Source of the DNA: Erythrobacteraceae bacterium CCH12-C2 | GTDB lineage: Bacteria > Pseudomonadota > Alphaproteobacteria > Sphingomonadales > Sphingomonadaceae | Length of the DNA stretch: 64,000 nucleotides | Assembly: GCA_001556995.1 (NCBI GenBank) | Contig: LSKF01000050.1 | Location: forward strand, 62,001-126,000 | Direction of reading: 5' to 3' | Notes under the pieces: generated by a model | What the model saw: only the letters and a program-made list of their open reading frames with translations | Databases searched by the model: none | What the model was told of the DNA's origin: nothing | Shown here: positions 12,180 through 23,468 of the stretch, piece by piece | Position numbering within the stretch: position 1 is the stretch's first letter | How the letters are laid out: each line of letters begins with the position of its first letter | Made by a program: the position numbers and the translations under genes

Positions 12180-12698
12180 ATGACGCCGACCCGCCTTGTC
12201 CTGTTCCTGTCGCCTGCGCTGCTGCTTGCAGCGTGCAGCGGCGAGCACGATCGGGCCGGGCAGCGCAAGGATCCCCCGTCGATGCCGTTCGGGTTCGAGC
12301 TGGCGGCGGCGGGGCTTGCCGATACCGCGATGGCGGAAGACGATACCGCCGGGGCAGACAATGTCCCGGCACCCGCACCCGCGCCGATGATCGACCTCAC
12401 GCCCGAACAACTCGCTGAGCGGCTGAAGGCGGGCAAGATCCGACTGATCGACGTGCGCACCGATGAAGAAGTGGCCGGGGGCATGATCCCCGGCGCCGAG
12501 CACATTCCGCTCGACCGCTTCGATCCGGCCAAGCTCGGCCCTGACGACGGGCGCGAAGTGGTGCTTTACTGCCGCTCGGGCCGCCGCTCGGCCATGGCGG
12601 GCGAAAAACTCGCCGCCGCGCTGGGCAAGCCGGTGGAGCATCTGGCGGGCGGCATTCTGGCGTGGGAAGCTGCGGGCCAACCGCTCGAAAAGCGGTGA
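12180..12698 (+). CDS. Rhodanese-domain lipoprotein
   Basis: The 172-residue product has a lipoprotein signal with lipobox LLLAAC, an Ala/Pro-rich linker (VPAPAPAPMIDL) and a C-terminal rhodanese domain. The active-site loop CRSGRRS carries the persulfide-forming cysteine, preceded by the strand EVVLYC and the motif LIDVRTDEEV. It may move sulfur or handle thiols at the membrane surface. An AAGGGA precedes ATG 12180. The gene lies eight bases after acnA and before a strong terminator, so acnA and this gene are probably one transcript. Twin at 19021-19539. Confidence 0.85.
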   Translation: MTPTRLVLFLSPALLLAACSGEHDRAGQRKDPPSMPFGFELAAAGLADTAMAEDDTAGADNVPAPAPAPMIDLTPEQLAERLKAGKIRLIDVRTDEEVAGGMIPGAEHIPLDRFDPAKLGPDDGREVVLYCRSGRRSAMAGEKLAAALGKPVEHLAGGILAWEAAGQPLEKR

Positions 12699-12721
12699 CA
12701 GAACAAAGCTAAGGATCAAGA

Positions 12722-12756
12722 AAAGGGGCGGCTTTCGCAAAGAAAGCCGCCCCTTT
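12722..12756. terminator. Intrinsic terminator of the acnA-rhodanese operon
   Basis: A perfect 15-bp stem (AAAGGGGCGGCTTTC) with a five-base loop lies 23 bases after the rhodanese stop. The A-run on the left and T-run on the right make it usable in both directions, although the T-run is short. Twin at 18963-18997. Confidence 0.85.
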
Positions 12757-12791
12757 CGTGTTTCCCTCGTCCGTGGTGCGCCAAGAGGCCT

Positions 12792-13064
12792 TAGAGTCTG
12801 TTTCAGTAGGGTGGAAGCGCCTGCACGGAGCCGATTTTGGCCCAGCACGAGGAGAGAGGAGGGAGCCATGCTGAAGCATAGTGACCGACGATCGACGTGG
12901 TGGTGGTCCAAAAGCGGCCCGCCCCGTAGGGGTCGCGTCAGGAAGCCCGCTGGCTGCGTCGCGACGCTTGCCCGGGGGCCGAAGGGCCCGCGCTGCGCGC
13001 CACTCCTGTCCAGCGGGCTTCCTGACGCGATGCAGGTGCTTCCACCCTACTGAAACAGACTCTA
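12792..13064. mobile_element. MITE-like element with 34-bp terminal inverted repeats
   Basis: The ends 12792-12825 and 13031-13064 are inverted repeats of 34 bp with one mismatch, starting TAGAGTCTGTTTCAG. Inside, a second perfect 21-bp inverted repeat (12933-12953 and 13010-13030) abuts the right end. Nothing in it resembles a transposase; a 61-codon ORF from ATG 12868 behind GGAGGGAG has no recognisable product. Either TA is the target duplication (then the element proper is 12794-13062, in the style of IS5-family elements) or the flanking direct repeat GGCCT (12787-12791 and 13065-13069) is. It lies between two convergent genes, and its end supplies the stop codon of the serine-rich protein. 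Twin at 18655-18927. Confidence 0.8.
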
Positions 13065-14735
13065 GGCCTGCGCACCCTTTGGATTGCGGCGGCGGCCAAG
13101 GACGGCGGCTGCGGCGAGGCCGAACAGCACCATCATCGGCGGGGCCGGCACGTCATGACCACCGGTCGTGCTGCTGCTCGATGACGTCGAAGACGACGAT
13201 GAGGTGCTGCTGCTGGTGCTCGAAGAACCGCTGGTGCTCGAAGAACCGCTGGTGCTCGAGGAGCCGCTCGTGCTCGTAGAGCCGCTGCTGCCTGACGATC
13301 CGGTCGACGTTGAACTCGACGACGAGGACGAGCTCGAGGAGGAGGACGAGCTGCTGGTGCTGCTGGTCATGTTACCCGACGTGCTGGTGCTGGTTGCACC
13401 GCCGGAGGAAGTGGAACTGCTGCTGCTGCCCGAAGATGAACCCGAGGACGATGAGCTTGACGATCCCGATCCGCCCGAGGAACCAGAGGACGAGCCGCTG
13501 CTCGATGAGGACGATGAGGACGAACCGCTCGACGAGCCCGAGCTACTCGATGAACCAGACGAGGATCCACTGCTGGACGAGGACGACGATGAGGAGCCGC
13601 TCGACGAACTGCTCCCACTCGAGCCGCTCGAACTGCCGCCAGGGTAACCCGGCTTGTGAGGATAATCGGGCTTGCCCGGCTTACCGCTGCTGCCGCCAGA
13701 CGAACTCGACGAGGAGGAACTCGAGGAAGACGAACTCGACGACGATGAGGACGACGACGAACCCGAGCTTGATACCGCCCCGGTGGACGAACTCACGTTG
13801 CCCGACGAGCTGGAGACGTTGCCCGAGCTGCTTGAAACATTGCCGGAGCTGCTCGACACGTTCCCGGACGAACTCGAAACCGACCCAGTCGAGCTTGAAA
13901 CCGCACCAGTCGAACTGGACACAGCCCCGGTTGAGCTCGATACCGCGCCGGTCGATGAACTAACATTCCCCGAAGTGGTCGAGGACGTGCTCGATACGGC
14001 ACCGGTCGAAGACGAAACCTGCCCGGTGGAGGTTGAGGTCGAGACTTGCCCGGTGGAGGAGGAGACTTGTCCAGTCGATGTCGACGTCGAGACTTGCCCA
14101 GTCGATGTGCTGATCTGGCCCGAGGACGAGGTGGTCGACGTCGAATTGTCGATGTCGATATCGACGACTACGCCGCTCGAACCGCTGCTCGATCCGCTGG
14201 TGCTGCCACCGGTGGTGGTGGTGCTGACGACCGAGACATCGCCCGAGGACGAACCGCCGCCGCCAAAGAAGCCGCCAAAGAACCCACCGCCAAAGCCGAG
14301 GCCGCCGCCGAAACCACCGCCGAAGCCGCCGCCCCAGCCGCCGCCCGGCCCGCCGCCGCCTGAAATCGGCGGAAGCGGGGGCAAAGGCGCGGGCAGATAG
14401 GCGATCTGCGCGATCGGCGGGCATTCATTGGCGTCGATGTAGGTCTGCACCGCGCCCGCAGGCAGGCTCGGCGAACCCGCCGGGCCAATCGGCTGGCATT
14501 CGATCGTCCGCTCGACAATCCGGCGACGCCGCTCTTCAGGAATGATGCGCTCGCGGGTCTTGATGTAGCGCGCCCCGGTGACCGGATCGACCGCGATCAG
14601 CTTTCCATCGATATTGGTGCTGAATTCCGGCGCGTTGGTGTTCATCGGCTCGGCAATGCGCACCGCGCCGCCTTGCAGCAGTGCCACCCCCGCAGCTGCG
14701 GCAGAAAGCTTCGCAATGGCCAGTTTGAGCGACAT
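13062..14735 (-). CDS. Serine-rich repetitive surface protein with PEP-CTERM-like tail
   Basis: The 557-residue protein begins with a signal-like segment (LAIAKLSAAAAGVALLQGG), then a folded part of about 100 residues with two cysteines (TIECQPIG, NECPPIA) and an Arg-rich stretch ERRRRIVERT. A Pro run leads into a Gly/Phe-rich block (about 127-165). Next come tandem seven-residue units of the types GAVSSST and GNVSSSS, and then over 200 residues of almost pure Ser/Gly/Thr. The last 31 residues read VPAPP, a hydrophobic helix (MMVLFGLAAAAVLG) and RRR, the plan of PEP-CTERM sorting signals. It is probably exported, sorted by an exosortase-type system and perhaps glycosylated on serines; none of that is shown here. 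The stop codon comes from the adjacent mobile element. Twin at 16984-18657. Confidence 0.75.
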   Translation of the reverse strand: MSLKLAIAKLSAAAAGVALLQGGAVRIAEPMNTNAPEFSTNIDGKLIAVDPVTGARYIKTRERIIPEERRRRIVERTIECQPIGPAGSPSLPAGAVQTYIDANECPPIAQIAYLPAPLPPLPPISGGGGPGGGWGGGFGGGFGGGLGFGGGFFGGFFGGGGSSSGDVSVVSTTTTGGSTSGSSSGSSGVVVDIDIDNSTSTTSSSGQISTSTGQVSTSTSTGQVSSSTGQVSTSTSTGQVSSSTGAVSSTSSTTSGNVSSSTGAVSSSTGAVSSSTGAVSSSTGSVSSSSGNVSSSSGNVSSSSGNVSSSSGNVSSSTGAVSSSGSSSSSSSSSSSSSSSSSSSSSGGSSGKPGKPDYPHKPGYPGGSSSGSSGSSSSSGSSSSSSSSSGSSSGSSSSSGSSSGSSSSSSSSSGSSSGSSGGSGSSSSSSSGSSSGSSSSSTSSGGATSTSTSGNMTSSTSSSSSSSSSSSSSSSTSTGSSGSSGSTSTSGSSSTSGSSSTSGSSSTSSSTSSSSSTSSSSSTTGGHDVPAPPMMVLFGLAAAAVLGRRRNPKGAQA

Positions 14736-14965
14736 AATTCGAACCCTGTTTGCCTGTGGCAGAGAATGCGGGGGTTCCGCAGGTCTCCTAACTCCAGCTT
14801 CTGTTTGATGTCAGAAGCCGCACAGGGGCAATCCGCTTAACCATGGGAACCTGCGCGGAGGCGGCAGATTCGGCGCGAAATCGCGGGATTTCAGGGTCGC
14901 TGTCCCGAAGTGGCACCGAAAAATGGTGTGCGTTAGCCGAAAGGTTAACGCGGTGCCCTCACAAC
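14736..14965. other. Intergenic region between ruvB fragment and serine-rich gene
   Basis: These 230 bp form the upstream region of the serine-rich protein gene. They hold a TTAACCAT octamer (14837-14844) and a short dyad GCGTTA-N10-TAACGC (14930-14951) just after ruvB that may be a weak terminator. No further gene is visible. Twin at 16754-16983. Confidence 0.5.
14837..14844. promoter_or_regulatory. Possible CtrA-type site (TTAACCAT)
   Basis: The octamer matches the form in which CtrA sites are often found in alphaproteobacteria, about 100 bp upstream of the serine-rich protein start. A single octamer is weak evidence. Twin at 16875-16882. Confidence 0.25.
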
Positions 14966-15859
14966 TCAGTCTTCGAACAGCCCGCTCTGTTGCGGGGGCG
15001 ATTCTCTTGGCGGGATCATGTCCAGATGGGCCCAGCCGGCATCATTGAGCACCCGCCCGCGTGCGGTACGGGCGATCAGGCCAAGCTGGATGAGGTAGGG
15101 CTCGACCACCTCCTCCACCGTGTCGCGCGGCTCGGCGAGGCCCGCAGCAAGGGTCTCGATCCCGACCGGGCCGCCCTTGTAGGTGCCCGCGATCATGGTG
15201 AGGTAACGCCGGTCCATCGCATCAAGGCCGAGGCGGTCGATCTCGAGCCGGGTGAGTGCTTCATCCGCGACCGCGCGGGTGACGCTGGCCGCCCCCGCGA
15301 CATCGGCAAAGTCGCGCACGCGGCGCAGCAGTCGCCCCGCGACGCGCGGGGTGCCGCGCGAACGGCGGGCGATCTCGTGCGCCCCATCGGGCTGGATCGC
15401 GAGGCCGAGCAGTCCAGCGGCGCGGGTGACGACGCGCTCCAACTCCTCGTGGGTGTAGAAATTGAGCCGCACCGGAATGCCGAAACGGTCGCGCAGCGGC
15501 GTGGTGAGCAGGCCCTGCCGGGTGGTCGCCCCGATCAGGGTGAAGGGCGGCAGGTCGATCCGCACAGAGCGCGCCGACGGCCCCTCGCCGATGATCAGGT
15601 CGAGCGCGCGGTCTTCCATCGCCGGGTAGAGCACTTCTTCCACCACGGGCGAGAGCCGGTGGATCTCGTCGATGAACAGCACGTCATGCGGTTCGAGATT
15701 GGTGAGCAGCGCGGCCAAGTCCCCCGCCTTGGCGATCACAGGGCCGCTCGTGGCGCGAAAGCCCACGCCCAGCTCGCCCGCGATGATCTGCGCCAGCGTG
15801 GTCTTGCCGAGGCCGGGTGGGCCGAAGAACAAGGTATGATCCATCGCCTCCCCGCGCGC
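14966..15859 (-). pseudogene. ruvB: ruvB fragment, 5' end lost at palindrome axis
   Basis: This is the left-arm copy of the RuvB fragment described at 15860-16753, on the opposite strand and identical in sequence. Reading frame continues from the axis into the right-arm copy's antisense strand, so it has no genuine start codon. Confidence 0.9.
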
Positions 15860-16753
15860 GCGCGCGGGGAGGCGATGGATCATACCTTGTTCTTCGGCCC
15901 ACCCGGCCTCGGCAAGACCACGCTGGCGCAGATCATCGCGGGCGAGCTGGGCGTGGGCTTTCGCGCCACGAGCGGCCCTGTGATCGCCAAGGCGGGGGAC
16001 TTGGCCGCGCTGCTCACCAATCTCGAACCGCATGACGTGCTGTTCATCGACGAGATCCACCGGCTCTCGCCCGTGGTGGAAGAAGTGCTCTACCCGGCGA
16101 TGGAAGACCGCGCGCTCGACCTGATCATCGGCGAGGGGCCGTCGGCGCGCTCTGTGCGGATCGACCTGCCGCCCTTCACCCTGATCGGGGCGACCACCCG
16201 GCAGGGCCTGCTCACCACGCCGCTGCGCGACCGTTTCGGCATTCCGGTGCGGCTCAATTTCTACACCCACGAGGAGTTGGAGCGCGTCGTCACCCGCGCC
16301 GCTGGACTGCTCGGCCTCGCGATCCAGCCCGATGGGGCGCACGAGATCGCCCGCCGTTCGCGCGGCACCCCGCGCGTCGCGGGGCGACTGCTGCGCCGCG
16401 TGCGCGACTTTGCCGATGTCGCGGGGGCGGCCAGCGTCACCCGCGCGGTCGCGGATGAAGCACTCACCCGGCTCGAGATCGACCGCCTCGGCCTTGATGC
16501 GATGGACCGGCGTTACCTCACCATGATCGCGGGCACCTACAAGGGCGGCCCGGTCGGGATCGAGACCCTTGCTGCGGGCCTCGCCGAGCCGCGCGACACG
16601 GTGGAGGAGGTGGTCGAGCCCTACCTCATCCAGCTTGGCCTGATCGCCCGTACCGCACGCGGGCGGGTGCTCAATGATGCCGGCTGGGCCCATCTGGACA
16701 TGATCCCGCCAAGAGAATCGCCCCCGCAACAGAGCGGGCTGTTCGAAGACTGA
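15860..16753 (+). pseudogene. ruvB: Holliday junction helicase RuvB, N-terminally truncated
   Basis: RuvB is the hexameric AAA+ motor that drives branch migration with RuvA. The 297 residues here begin at ARGEAMDH and include Walker A GPPGLGKT, Walker B DEIHRL, sensor 1 GATTR, the arginine-finger region, the lid domain [13 protein letters not shown] and the C-terminal winged helix ([14 protein letters not shown]). About 45 N-terminal residues of the usual ~342 are missing, because the palindrome axis replaces them. The normal upstream partners ruvA and ruvC are also absent. In a normal chromosome the gene would be intact; this is a sequence-end effect or a break. A long open frame runs across the axis from the other arm but is not a gene. 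Confidence 0.93.
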
Positions 16754-16983
16754 GTTGTGAGGGCACCGCGTTAACCTTTCGGCTAACGCACACCATTTTT
16801 CGGTGCCACTTCGGGACAGCGACCCTGAAATCCCGCGATTTCGCGCCGAATCTGCCGCCTCCGCGCAGGTTCCCATGGTTAAGCGGATTGCCCCTGTGCG
16901 GCTTCTGACATCAAACAGAAGCTGGAGTTAGGAGACCTGCGGAACCCCCGCATTCTCTGCCACAGGCAAACAGGGTTCGAATT
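16754..16983. other. Intergenic region upstream of serine-rich gene, right arm
   Basis: This is the twin of 14736-14965. The dyad GCGTTA-N10-TAACGC is at 16768-16789, followed by a T-run, which could be a weak ruvB terminator. A TTAACCAT octamer lies on the minus strand at 16875-16882. No gene is seen. Confidence 0.5.
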
Positions 16984-18657
16984 ATGTCGCTCAAACTGGC
17001 CATTGCGAAGCTTTCTGCCGCAGCTGCGGGGGTGGCACTGCTGCAAGGCGGCGCGGTGCGCATTGCCGAGCCGATGAACACCAACGCGCCGGAATTCAGC
17101 ACCAATATCGATGGAAAGCTGATCGCGGTCGATCCGGTCACCGGGGCGCGCTACATCAAGACCCGCGAGCGCATCATTCCTGAAGAGCGGCGTCGCCGGA
17201 TTGTCGAGCGGACGATCGAATGCCAGCCGATTGGCCCGGCGGGTTCGCCGAGCCTGCCTGCGGGCGCGGTGCAGACCTACATCGACGCCAATGAATGCCC
17301 GCCGATCGCGCAGATCGCCTATCTGCCCGCGCCTTTGCCCCCGCTTCCGCCGATTTCAGGCGGCGGCGGGCCGGGCGGCGGCTGGGGCGGCGGCTTCGGC
17401 GGTGGTTTCGGCGGCGGCCTCGGCTTTGGCGGTGGGTTCTTTGGCGGCTTCTTTGGCGGCGGCGGTTCGTCCTCGGGCGATGTCTCGGTCGTCAGCACCA
17501 CCACCACCGGTGGCAGCACCAGCGGATCGAGCAGCGGTTCGAGCGGCGTAGTCGTCGATATCGACATCGACAATTCGACGTCGACCACCTCGTCCTCGGG
17601 CCAGATCAGCACATCGACTGGGCAAGTCTCGACGTCGACATCGACTGGACAAGTCTCCTCCTCCACCGGGCAAGTCTCGACCTCAACCTCCACCGGGCAG
17701 GTTTCGTCTTCGACCGGTGCCGTATCGAGCACGTCCTCGACCACTTCGGGGAATGTTAGTTCATCGACCGGCGCGGTATCGAGCTCAACCGGGGCTGTGT
17801 CCAGTTCGACTGGTGCGGTTTCAAGCTCGACTGGGTCGGTTTCGAGTTCGTCCGGGAACGTGTCGAGCAGCTCCGGCAATGTTTCAAGCAGCTCGGGCAA
17901 CGTCTCCAGCTCGTCGGGCAACGTGAGTTCGTCCACCGGGGCGGTATCAAGCTCGGGTTCGTCGTCGTCCTCATCGTCGTCGAGTTCGTCTTCCTCGAGT
18001 TCCTCCTCGTCGAGTTCGTCTGGCGGCAGCAGCGGTAAGCCGGGCAAGCCCGATTATCCTCACAAGCCGGGTTACCCTGGCGGCAGTTCGAGCGGCTCGA
18101 GTGGGAGCAGTTCGTCGAGCGGCTCCTCATCGTCGTCCTCGTCCAGCAGTGGATCCTCGTCTGGTTCATCGAGTAGCTCGGGCTCGTCGAGCGGTTCGTC
18201 CTCATCGTCCTCATCGAGCAGCGGCTCGTCCTCTGGTTCCTCGGGCGGATCGGGATCGTCAAGCTCATCGTCCTCGGGTTCATCTTCGGGCAGCAGCAGC
18301 AGTTCCACTTCCTCCGGCGGTGCAACCAGCACCAGCACGTCGGGTAACATGACCAGCAGCACCAGCAGCTCGTCCTCCTCCTCGAGCTCGTCCTCGTCGT
18401 CGAGTTCAACGTCGACCGGATCGTCAGGCAGCAGCGGCTCTACGAGCACGAGCGGCTCCTCGAGCACCAGCGGTTCTTCGAGCACCAGCGGTTCTTCGAG
18501 CACCAGCAGCAGCACCTCATCGTCGTCTTCGACGTCATCGAGCAGCAGCACGACCGGTGGTCATGACGTGCCGGCCCCGCCGATGATGGTGCTGTTCGGC
18601 CTCGCCGCAGCCGCCGTCCTTGGCCGCCGCCGCAATCCAAAGGGTGCGCAGGCCTAG
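16984..18657 (+). CDS. Serine-rich repetitive surface protein, right-arm copy
   Basis: Identical to the protein at 13062-14735, where it is described. It ends ...GAQA followed by TAG, whose first two bases are the TA at the boundary of the mobile element and whose G is the first base of the element. Confidence 0.75.
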   Translation: MSLKLAIAKLSAAAAGVALLQGGAVRIAEPMNTNAPEFSTNIDGKLIAVDPVTGARYIKTRERIIPEERRRRIVERTIECQPIGPAGSPSLPAGAVQTYIDANECPPIAQIAYLPAPLPPLPPISGGGGPGGGWGGGFGGGFGGGLGFGGGFFGGFFGGGGSSSGDVSVVSTTTTGGSTSGSSSGSSGVVVDIDIDNSTSTTSSSGQISTSTGQVSTSTSTGQVSSSTGQVSTSTSTGQVSSSTGAVSSTSSTTSGNVSSSTGAVSSSTGAVSSSTGAVSSSTGSVSSSSGNVSSSSGNVSSSSGNVSSSSGNVSSSTGAVSSSGSSSSSSSSSSSSSSSSSSSSSGGSSGKPGKPDYPHKPGYPGGSSSGSSGSSSSSGSSSSSSSSSGSSSGSSSSSGSSSGSSSSSSSSSGSSSGSSGGSGSSSSSSSGSSSGSSSSSTSSGGATSTSTSGNMTSSTSSSSSSSSSSSSSSSTSTGSSGSSGSTSTSGSSSTSGSSSTSGSSSTSSSTSSSSSTSSSSSTTGGHDVPAPPMMVLFGLAAAAVLGRRRNPKGAQA

Positions 18658-18927
18658 AGTCTGTTTCAGTAGGGTGGAAGCACCTGCATCGCGTCAGGAA
18701 GCCCGCTGGACAGGAGTGGCGCGCAGCGCGGGCCCTTCGGCCCCCGGGCAAGCGTCGCGACGCAGCCAGCGGGCTTCCTGACGCGACCCCTACGGGGCGG
18801 GCCGCTTTTGGACCACCACCACGTCGATCGTCGGTCACTATGCTTCAGCATGGCTCCCTCCTCTCTCCTCGTGCTGGGCCAAAATCGGCTCCGTGCAGGC
18901 GCTTCCACCCTACTGAAACAGACTCTA
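18655..18927. mobile_element. MITE-like element, right-arm copy
   Basis: Twin of 12792-13064. Terminal inverted repeats are 18655-18688 and 18894-18927. Flanks read AGGCC on both sides in this orientation. Confidence 0.8.
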
Positions 18928-18962
18928 AGGCCTCTTGGCGCACCACGGACGAGGGAAACACG

Positions 18963-18997
18963 AAAGGGGCGGCTTTCTTTGCGAAAGCCGCCCCTTT
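18963..18997. terminator. Intrinsic terminator, right-arm copy
   Basis: Twin of 12722-12756, a 15-bp GC-rich stem with a five-base loop, downstream of the rhodanese gene. Confidence 0.85.
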
Positions 18998-19020
18998 TCT
19001 TGATCCTTAGCTTTGTTCTG

Positions 19021-19539
19021 TCACCGCTTTTCGAGCGGTTGGCCCGCAGCTTCCCACGCCAGAATGCCGCCCGCCAGATGCTCCACCGGCTTGCCCAGCG
19101 CGGCGGCGAGTTTTTCGCCCGCCATGGCCGAGCGGCGGCCCGAGCGGCAGTAAAGCACCACTTCGCGCCCGTCGTCAGGGCCGAGCTTGGCCGGATCGAA
19201 GCGGTCGAGCGGAATGTGCTCGGCGCCGGGGATCATGCCCCCGGCCACTTCTTCATCGGTGCGCACGTCGATCAGTCGGATCTTGCCCGCCTTCAGCCGC
19301 TCAGCGAGTTGTTCGGGCGTGAGGTCGATCATCGGCGCGGGTGCGGGTGCCGGGACATTGTCTGCCCCGGCGGTATCGTCTTCCGCCATCGCGGTATCGG
19401 CAAGCCCCGCCGCCGCCAGCTCGAACCCGAACGGCATCGACGGGGGATCCTTGCGCTGCCCGGCCCGATCGTGCTCGCCGCTGCACGCTGCAAGCAGCAG
19501 CGCAGGCGACAGGAACAGGACAAGGCGGGTCGGCGTCAT
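19021..19539 (-). CDS. Rhodanese-domain lipoprotein, right-arm copy
   Basis: Identical to 12180-12698. Lipobox LLLAAC, rhodanese cysteine in CRSGRRS; directly downstream of acnA on the minus strand. Confidence 0.85.
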   Translation of the reverse strand: MTPTRLVLFLSPALLLAACSGEHDRAGQRKDPPSMPFGFELAAAGLADTAMAEDDTAGADNVPAPAPAPMIDLTPEQLAERLKAGKIRLIDVRTDEEVAGGMIPGAEHIPLDRFDPAKLGPDDGREVVLYCRSGRRSAMAGEKLAAALGKPVEHLAGGILAWEAAGQPLEKR

Positions 19540-19547
19540 GCCATCCC

Positions 19548-22220
<2,673 letters not shown>

Positions 22221-22349
22221 GGGAGGGTTCCATCCTGTTAGGTTGTTCCCGCACCCCGATCCAAAAGGCGCAGGTTTCGGGTGCGCGCTTGCGCTTTCAG
22301 GGGCGCAAGGTCAAGGGGGGCAAGGGCATATCGGCCTTGGCAATTTGTC

Positions 22350-23255
22350 TTACGTTACGGCGACGGCTACAGGCGGCTTTGGCCGGGCGGCGATCCAGCA
22401 TCCCGCCACGATCAACGCCGTTCCCGCCAGCGTCGGCAGGGTCACGCCTTCGCGGAAGAACAGCCATCCGAACAGGCTTGCCCAGACAAAGCCGGAATAC
22501 TCTGTCGGCACCAGCACGCTTGCAGGCGCACGGGCATAGGCCCAGGCGATGGCGAAAGAACCGCTCACCGTCAGCCCCGCCGCGACGACCAGCGGCACCA
22601 GCGCCTCACCCGGCGGAGTCTCCCATAGGAACGGCGCGAGCGCGAGCAGCACGATGCCGCTCAAGGCCGAGTGGAAGGTCGCGATCTCGAGCGCACCGGC
22701 CATCTGCGCCTGCCGCCGGATGACGATGAAATTATAGGCGTAGAGCACCGCCGAAACGAACAGCGATGCCACGCCCAGCGCCGCCTCGGCATCAAAGGCC
22801 CCGGCCCCGATCCGCCCACCGACGATCACCAGCGTGCCGGCAAAGCCGAGCAGGCTCGCACCGATGGCGGCGGCGCTGATCGTCTCGCCCAGCAGGGCGC
22901 GGGCGAGGTAAAGCGCGATCAGGGGCGCGATGAAGCTGAGGGCAATCGCCTCGGCCAGCGGCAGGACTGTGATCGCATAAAAGAAGGTCAGCGCCATGAA
23001 GGCGGACACCACCCCGCGCTCGATATGCAGCTTCCACAGACTGCGCGACGGCATCGCAGGCCCGCGCGACAACCAGACCGGCGCGATCAGCGCGGCCCCG
23101 ATGAAGGCGCGCAGCACCGTGGCGGTATAGGCCCCCGCCAGCAGCGCCGCCTCTTTCATGAAGGCATCCATCAGCGACAGAAACCCGACGCCCGCCAACG
23201 CGGCAGCAAAGGGCAGCAAGGGGTGGTGACGCAGCGCCATGGACCAGCGGGCCAT
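22350..23255 (-). CDS. EamA/DMT-family transporter, right-arm copy
   Basis: Identical to 8464-9369, about ten helices in two EamA repeats; start equally uncertain (23255 preferred). Confidence 0.85.
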   Translation of the reverse strand: MARWSMALRHHPLLPFAAALAGVGFLSLMDAFMKEAALLAGAYTATVLRAFIGAALIAPVWLSRGPAMPSRSLWKLHIERGVVSAFMALTFFYAITVLPLAEAIALSFIAPLIALYLARALLGETISAAAIGASLLGFAGTLVIVGGRIGAGAFDAEAALGVASLFVSAVLYAYNFIVIRRQAQMAGALEIATFHSALSGIVLLALAPFLWETPPGEALVPLVVAAGLTVSGSFAIAWAYARAPASVLVPTEYSGFVWASLFGWLFFREGVTLPTLAGTALIVAGCWIAARPKPPVAVAVT

Positions 23256-23468
23256 AGGCGTCAGCGCGGCCAAGGTCACGCCCCGGCTGTCACCAAATGT
23301 CGTGCCGAGACGAACAAAGACTGGTGTGGCCGATAGGCACACGGCTGTTCACATTAATCGCTGCGAAAGCGAAGGTGGTTGATAGCGGCCGGGCGCAGCG
23401 GGTAAGATCATGCGTAGAACATCGAGTGCCGCTCCTTTGGCGGCATGGGGCGAAAAGGCAGTTTTGAT
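23256..23468. other. Divergent intergenic region, right-arm copy
   Basis: Twin of 8251-8463, holding the undefined divergent promoters of the transporter and the L,D-transpeptidase. Confidence 0.5.

Noticed and set aside
13168..14400. Long Asp/Glu/Pro-rich open frames on the plus strand opposite the serine-rich gene (and their twins at 17319-18551)
   Set aside because: The complements of TCG/TCC/AGC serine codons read as Asp, Glu and Leu codons, so these frames are a by-product of the repeats.
14843..16876. Two 636-codon open frames, one on each strand, crossing the palindrome axis
   Set aside because: Each is the antisense of one ruvB fragment joined to the sense of the other at 15859/15860. 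The first half has no protein-like character, and the frame exists only because of the inverted junction.
17590..18560. Repeated short units in the serine-rich gene as a possible CRISPR or tandem DNA element
   Set aside because: The repeats follow the codon frame, vary at synonymous positions and have no spacer pattern; no cas genes are present.
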